In this document: positions 6,263-8,173 of the stretch, piece by piece
Layout of the letters: each line of letters starts with the position of its first letter
Numbering within the stretch: position 1 is the stretch's first letter
Assembly: GCA_013215905.1 (NCBI GenBank)
Contig: JABSQI010000063.1
Location: forward strand, 1 to 8,173
Length of the DNA: 8,173 nt
Direction of reading: 5' to 3'
Origin: Legionellales bacterium
GTDB taxonomy: Bacteria > Pseudomonadota > Gammaproteobacteria > PIVX01
Notes under the pieces: model-generated
What the model was told of the DNA's origin: nothing
Database searches by the model: none
The model's input: only the letters and a program-made list of their open reading frames with translations
Program-made: the position numbers and the translations under genes

Positions 6263-8013
6263 AAATAGCAAATGATTTATTTGATGTGGTAATCATAGGT
6301 GCAGGTGGGGCAGGTATGAGGACAGCCCTACAGTTGGCTACATCAGGTCAAAATGTAGCGTTGATATCCAAAGTTTTTCCTACTAGATCTCATACAGTTT
6401 CAGCACAAGGTGGAATTACTGCTGCTCTTGGCAATATGGATGAGGATGATTGGCGTTGGCATATGTATGATACTGTGAAGGGCTCAGATTATTTAGGTGA
6501 TCAAGATGCTATTGAGTATATGTGTAAAAATGGGCCTGAAGTAGTCTATGAACTAGAACATATGGGAATGCCATTTTCCAGAAACGATAATGGTACAATT
6601 TATCAAAGGCCTTTTGGTGGCCAGTCGAAAAATTTTGGTAAAGATCAAGCCACAAGAACCTGTGCTGCTGCAGATCGTACTGGACATGCATTGTTACATA
6701 CTTTATATCAACAAAATTTGCGCGCAGGCACTAAAATTTTTAGTGAATGGTATGCAATTGATTTAGTGCCATCAATTAATGGTAATGCAATTGCTGGAGT
6801 TGTTCTTCTTTCAATTGAAACAGGAGAGTTATTATTTGCAAAGTCTCGAGCAGTAGTTTTAGCGACTGGAGGGGCTGGAAATATCTATCAGTCTACTACT
6901 AACGCTCTAATTAATACAGGCGATGGTATGGGGATGGCATTAAGGGCAAATTGTGTGTTGCAAGATATGGAAATGTGGCAATTTCATCCAACAGGGATTG
7001 CTGGAGCGGGAATGCTAGTTACTGAAGGTTGTAGAGGTGAGGGAGGATATCTACTTAATGTAAATGGTGATAGGTTCATGGAACGATATGCTCCAAATGT
7101 AAAAGATTTAGCTTCCAGAGATGTGGTCTCGCGTGCGATTGCTATTGAAATTAGAGAGGGCAGAGGATTTGAACGAAATGAAATTCAATATGTTGAATTA
7201 AAAATTGATCATTTAGGCGCTGATATTATTAAAAAGCGTCTTCCAGGAATAAGAGAACTATCTATTCAGTTTGCACACGTAGATCCTATTGAAAAACCTA
7301 TACCTGTAGTTCCTACTTGTCATTATAGTATGGGAGGAATTCCAACAAATTTTAATGGCCAGGTTATTAAACCTAATATTGATGGCGAAGATGAGGTTGT
7401 AGATGGATTATATGCAGTTGGTGAGTGCGCATGTGTTTCTGTTCATGGTGCTAATAGGTTAGGTGGGAACTCTTTATTAGATTTAGTCGTGTTTGGTAGA
7501 GCTACTGGGAAGCATTTAGAGAATAAGGCTGAATATGCTACTCCTGATATTACGAAGGTCTCTGAGATATTAGATTTTATAAATAATTTAGATAAGAATA
7601 AAACCGGGGAAAGTTATATTGCTATTAGAAGGTCAATGCAAAAAACTATGCAAGATCATTTTGGTGTCTTTCGCGCTGAAGAATCTATGAAAAAAGGTTT
7701 GCAAAATTTAACTGAGTTAAGAGAAAGGTTAAATTACGTTTTACTTGAAGACACTAGTAAGGTATTTAATACGAATAGAATTAATATATTTGAGCTTAGA
7801 AATTTAATGTCGGTGGCTTGTGCAACTGCGTATTCTGCAATTAATCGCAAAGAGAGTAGGGGCGCCCATTCAAGGGAAGATTATCCAAACAGAGATGATC
7901 AAAATTGGCTTAAGCATACAAATTACCATGAAGATGATTTGGTTTCTTATCGTAATGTTAATATGTCACCGAAAACAGTTGATACTTTTGTGCCCAAGGA
8001 AAGGGTTTATTAA
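6259..8013 (+). CDS. sdhA: Succinate dehydrogenase flavoprotein subunit
   Basis: SdhA oxidises succinate to fumarate and passes electrons from its covalent FAD to the iron-sulfur subunit on the cytoplasmic face of the inner membrane. The 584 residues are near the E. coli 588. Visible features are the dinucleotide-binding GAGGAG (14-19), the flavinylation site SHTVSAQGG (44-52) with H45, and the active-site residues H243 (QFHPTG), R287 (SRD), H355 (CHYSMGG) and R400 (NRLGGNSL). These correspond to E. coli H242, R286, H354 and R399. The C-terminal segment [14 protein letters not shown] (534-547) is also typical. The start is GTG at 6259; it aligns with the family N-terminus and overlaps the sdhD stop in a GTGA, with TTGGGG just upstream. 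It is followed 14 bases later by sdhB. Confidence 0.98.
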   Translation: MKIANDLFDVVIIGAGGAGMRTALQLATSGQNVALISKVFPTRSHTVSAQGGITAALGNMDEDDWRWHMYDTVKGSDYLGDQDAIEYMCKNGPEVVYELEHMGMPFSRNDNGTIYQRPFGGQSKNFGKDQATRTCAAADRTGHALLHTLYQQNLRAGTKIFSEWYAIDLVPSINGNAIAGVVLLSIETGELLFAKSRAVVLATGGAGNIYQSTTNALINTGDGMGMALRANCVLQDMEMWQFHPTGIAGAGMLVTEGCRGEGGYLLNVNGDRFMERYAPNVKDLASRDVVSRAIAIEIREGRGFERNEIQYVELKIDHLGADIIKKRLPGIRELSIQFAHVDPIEKPIPVVPTCHYSMGGIPTNFNGQVIKPNIDGEDEVVDGLYAVGECACVSVHGANRLGGNSLLDLVVFGRATGKHLENKAEYATPDITKVSEILDFINNLDKNKTGESYIAIRRSMQKTMQDHFGVFRAEESMKKGLQNLTELRERLNYVLLEDTSKVFNTNRINIFELRNLMSVACATAYSAINRKESRGAHSREDYPNRDDQNWLKHTNYHEDDLVSYRNVNMSPKTVDTFVPKERVY

Positions 8014-8027
8014 TTTTGGAAGTTGAT

Positions 8028-8173
8028 ATGACTATGAAGAATATAGAATTTTCTATTTATAGATATAATCCAGAAAATGATAAGTCAGTCTATATGCAAG
8101 AATATACTTTGGAAATTGAAAAAGGTCAGGATCTTATGCTATTAGGTGCATTAGAGAGAATTAAAGATGAGAT
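8028..8173 (+). CDS. sdhB: Succinate dehydrogenase iron-sulfur subunit (partial, 3' end outside window)
   Basis: Only the first 48 codons are present. They read MTMKNIEFSIYRYNPEN and later YTLEIEKGQDLMLLGAL, which matches the N-terminus of E. coli SdhB (EFSIYRYNP, then YTLE...G.DMMLL.AL) and is the start of its plant-type ferredoxin domain. The cysteine motifs for the three iron-sulfur clusters lie beyond the window. ATG 8028 is five bases after GGAAG (8018-8022); a second ATG at 8034 is worse spaced. Gene order sdhC-D-A-B is standard, and the frame is open to the window end. Confidence 0.95.
   Translation, partial: MTMKNIEFSIYRYNPENDKSVYMQEYTLEIEKGQDLMLLGALERIKDE

Noticed and set aside
6509..6691. 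Minus-strand open frame of 60 codons within sdhA
   Set aside because: It is antisense to a highly conserved enzyme, with no family resemblance and no start signals.
7820..8026. Plus-strand open frame of 68 codons overlapping the 3' end of sdhA
   Set aside because: It is an out-of-frame shadow of the conserved SdhA C-terminus and ends just before the sdhB start.

Overview
The window is AT-rich bacterial DNA. It holds seven protein-coding loci, and two of them are interrupted by single in-frame stop codons. The TCA-cycle proteins (citrate synthase, SdhC, SdhD, SdhA and the start of SdhB) resemble the E. coli type closely, down to the catalytic and heme residues. The layout of gltA divergent from sdhCDAB is one I associate with host-associated gammaproteobacteria such as Francisella, Coxiella and Legionella relatives. 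Low GC, a biotin importer gene, a large decaying surface-protein gene and a class II glutamine synthetase fit an intracellular or symbiotic gammaproteobacterium. Genus-level placement is inference only.

Layout. Positions 1-2107 (+) carry the 3' part of an inverse-autotransporter (intimin/invasin-type) gene: late beta-barrel strands, then a passenger of about 540 residues. A TAA at 71-73 interrupts the barrel in the same reading frame, and the rest stays open to 2107. At 2108-2289 there is a perfect 14-bp palindrome, a long hairpin, and a promoter whose -35 box lies inside a candidate BirA (biotin repressor) operator. Positions 2290-2847 (+) are bioY, full length for the family at 185 codons but cut by one in-frame TAG at 2635-2637. 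Positions 2972-4078 (+) are an intact GSII-type glutamine synthetase. It converges, with an 18-bp gap, on gltA (5386-4097, -). A 160-bp divergent region separates gltA from sdhC (5547), sdhD (5918), sdhA (GTG start at 6259) and sdhB (8028, running off the window end).

How the genes work together. Citrate synthase and the four-subunit succinate dehydrogenase (complex II) form a TCA-cycle block, with tightly overlapped or closely spaced sdh genes. Glutamine synthetase assimilates ammonium. BioY would scavenge biotin under BirA control. The intact core-metabolism genes beside two interrupted envelope/transport genes suggest ongoing genome reduction or, less likely, stop-codon readthrough. I saw no tRNA, rRNA, CRISPR array, insertion sequence or phage gene. 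The points most worth a second look are the paired biotin operator and interrupted bioY, and the inverse autotransporter with its unrecognised passenger.
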